From NCBI RefSeq assembly GCF_001418105.1, contig NZ_LIQI01000024.1:186001-250000 (forward strand): a DNA stretch of 64,000 nucleotides, written 5' to 3'. Each line of letters begins with the position of its first letter. Within the stretch, counting starts at the first letter, position 1. Below, one piece after another: positions 63,301 through 64,000 of this stretch. A model generated the notes under the pieces. That model was not told the origin of the DNA. It worked only from the letters and a program-made list of their open reading frames with translations, and did no database searches. Origin of the DNA: Lacinutrix himadriensis (GTDB lineage: Bacteria; Bacteroidota; Bacteroidia; Flavobacteriales; Flavobacteriaceae). The position numbers were made by a program, and so were the translations under genes.

Positions 63301-64000
63301 TAGTCTTCTATCCAAAAGTCGTAAGATGCATATTCCTCAAAATCATCACAGGCGTCAAAATCAAATCCGTAAGTTTCCCAACCAAACCAGTTGTCAACTC
63401 CGTTATTTACTCTAATGCGCATCGTGTAATCACCAGCAGCAACAGCAGCAGGAATTACAAATCCAAACGTCACATTAACAGTTACTTGACCATATATGTC
63501 ATAAACTAGCTCGTTAGTATTGTTAAAAACACCATCTTTATTCCAGTCTACCCATGCTTTCCATGTTCCTCTAATAAAGGTATTTCCATCTGCATTTGCA
63601 ACAATATTAACTCCTTCGCCTTGCGCTTGTATTGCAATTGGTGATAAGCCTGTAAAGTCTTGATATCCTGTAGTGTTAAAGGTAGATGTGTTTTCTGCTG
63701 GATCTGCAAGCGTACCTGTAAAAGCTAAACTGTTGATATATAAGGCATCTGGATCCCAAGAGGTAGGTTCACAATATGATACCGTTCCTGGAGTTGTTGT
63801 ACAGTTAATAGTTAAATTGAAACCTGAGCAATTATTAGAACCATCTGAATTAAACTCTACTGTTAAAGATCCTGTAATAGAGGTTGTAAGTGGTATGGTA
63901 AAAGCTGTACATAAGGTCCCCGATCCATGGGCACTACCTCCCCAAAGCACTGTTCCTCCAGTACCAACACCATCATAAATTGTTAAATAATCGTAACCGA
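60357..64000 (-). CDS. T9SS-exported multidomain surface protein (GEVED, CUB-like), right edge partial
   Basis: About 1213 residues are visible; the start is beyond the window. Reading order N to C: a CUB-like piece (YDYLTIYDGVGTGG), a GEVED domain (FWIEDYGETEDYLFTV), an Ig-like/PKD-like repeat rich in Thr/Ser, a MAM-like piece (EDFETGDLGVFTTN), a beta-helix-like region and a C-terminal type A sorting domain ending IQKVVLKP, the signal for type IX secretion. Such proteins are cell-surface or secreted adhesins or enzymes' scaffolds. No catalytic motif is visible. Confidence 0.9.
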   Translation of the reverse strand, partial: GYDYLTIYDGVGTGGTVLWGGSAHGSGTLCTAFTIPLTTSITGSLTVEFNSDGSNNCSGFNLTINCTTTPGTVSYCEPTSWDPDALYINSLAFTGTLADPAENTSTFNTTGYQDFTGLSPIAIQAQGEGVNIVANADGNTFIRGTWKAWVDWNKDGVFNNTNELVYDIYGQVTVNVTFGFVIPAAVAAGDYTMRIRVNNGVDNWFGWETYGFDFDACDDFEEYASYDFWIEDYGETEDYLFTVIESCDANIATITDGESCGTGTVDLYATGTTGVTGFNIYTAETGGTALSPAPTFTNPGGVPTASWTSPSLATTNTYWITATNGSCESLVRTPIEAKISPTPTVTFTPSAPIICGDNEIIQLTAEGDIETVYLIQEDFETGDLGVFTTNNIVNNGATINNKTKWQNRTSVFIPNEQGWFPAISSGFGNNKFVMSTSDVGTYTTHNELISPTLNTADFLDLTLDFKMYHSRYYTNGTNPTLENVNIEVSTDGGTTYTTLPSGTILTDVASGSRFDTLSFDLNAYTNENTLRIRIEYYAEWCDGIAIDDINLFGEKPVNTAFDYDTTTVDAYTDTAGTISYTPNTPATTIWVKPTLTQLENATFSIPVSTTLSNGCTVSSSILVTNNSKVFKGGGSDWNDPTSWKPAGVPTPDNCVIIPDGEACKVPNNTTTPFPPFGYQAYAKNLTVHNTGTIEVVADNYLTVTDWINVKTGGDLTIKSGGSLIQETDVATNNNTGNITMERTATIASSYDYIYWSSPVEGFNVTNVSPGSSNIYEWIPTIGGNYGDWSATSENMIPGKGYIIRNISGTPTPSTPEFVGTPNNGIITKAITRGTYNSGVYPGGGSTMATKLDDNWNLIGNPYPSAISADTFITTNASVIGDDTNNAIQGTVYLWRHLETPSNTTNDPFYQDYVYNYNSNDYVAYNSTGSNPAGFNGKIASGQAFFVLMEHTAPVNSSVIFNNTMRDGTLNNNQFYRTNDASERTSNTEKHRIWLDLIAPNNTANAILIGYVEGATNNKDKLYDAYELSETNTRFYSVVEEEKMAIQGKALPFQDTDTVPLGIVIPENGNYSIAINTLDGLFQDTNQAVFIEDTYTNTIHNLRVNPFSFNINAGTYNDRFILRYTDNALSIQDYELSGLEIIAPNNSFIKVKSGNDNISTVIVYDLLGRVLINKTEINASEIRFNNPNFSEGTFIVKAILSNGKQKIQKVVLKP

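Overview
The window comes from a Flavobacteriaceae-type member of the Bacteroidota. The DNA is AT-rich. The best promoters follow the Bacteroidota -7 pattern TAnnTTTG. One large secreted protein ends in a type IX secretion (T9SS) sorting domain. Many families present are typical of this group: GSCFA, DUF6134, DUF5522, fused E1 alpha/beta dehydrogenase, long-form urocanate hydratase and OmpA/SusC-like carboxypeptidase-regulatory barrel proteins. No rRNA, tRNA, IS element or CRISPR array was found.

Region 1 (1-16764) is a stress island built around a two-component system. A PAS histidine kinase (7119-8360) overlaps a response regulator fused to a CRP/FNR module (8360-9412). Leftward of them lie an efflux operon (TerB-like, WG-repeat, HlyD-like adaptor, ABC permease, ABC ATPase) and a chaperone/osmotic operon (small protein, CbpA, CbpM, MscS channel, metallophosphoesterase). 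Rightward lie five tandem universal stress proteins, an ATP-cone nuclease, a beta-CASP RNase and a helical small protein. Five promoters in this island share one architecture: an FNR/FixK-like box TGAY-N4-RTCA, exactly 23 nt, then TAnnTTTR. One of the five reads into a gene-free stretch that looks like a small RNA ending in a terminator. This appears to be an undescribed self-contained FixL/FixJ-FixK-like regulon, and it is the main result.

Region 2 (16971-37826) is mostly housekeeping: transketolase and transaldolase, DUF6134, patatin, an rRNA/tRNA methyltransferase, Era, Der, a choice-of-anchor lipoprotein, an outer-membrane barrel protein, a TPM/TPM/LemA cluster, MerR, an M23 peptidase, AlaS, GSCFA, DUF4230 and a rhodanese.

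Region 3 (37915-56769) is a phenylacetate (paa) catabolic cluster: TetR regulator, PaaE, A, B, C, D, G, H, I, J, Z, an enoyl-CoA hydratase and PaaY. VOC, YpfJ-type metallopeptidase and small unknown genes are interspersed. The cluster ends with a 2-oxo acid dehydrogenase E2 and a fused E1. No phenylacetate-CoA ligase (PaaK) is present, and the E1/E2 pair could supply phenylacetyl-CoA from phenylpyruvate instead. TAAC-N4-GTTA-type palindromes lie before the TetR gene, at the paaE promoter and before E2. Nearly every spacer here is packed with several families of short palindromic repeats, and two copies are read in frame inside the E2 linker. A small GIY-YIG nuclease gene in this region has an in-frame stop codon.

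Region 4 (56847-64000) holds a small secreted protein, a DUF4136 lipoprotein, urocanate hydratase with a very small DUF5522 gene directly upstream, a small membrane protein, and a large T9SS-exported GEVED/CUB-like protein that runs off the right edge.
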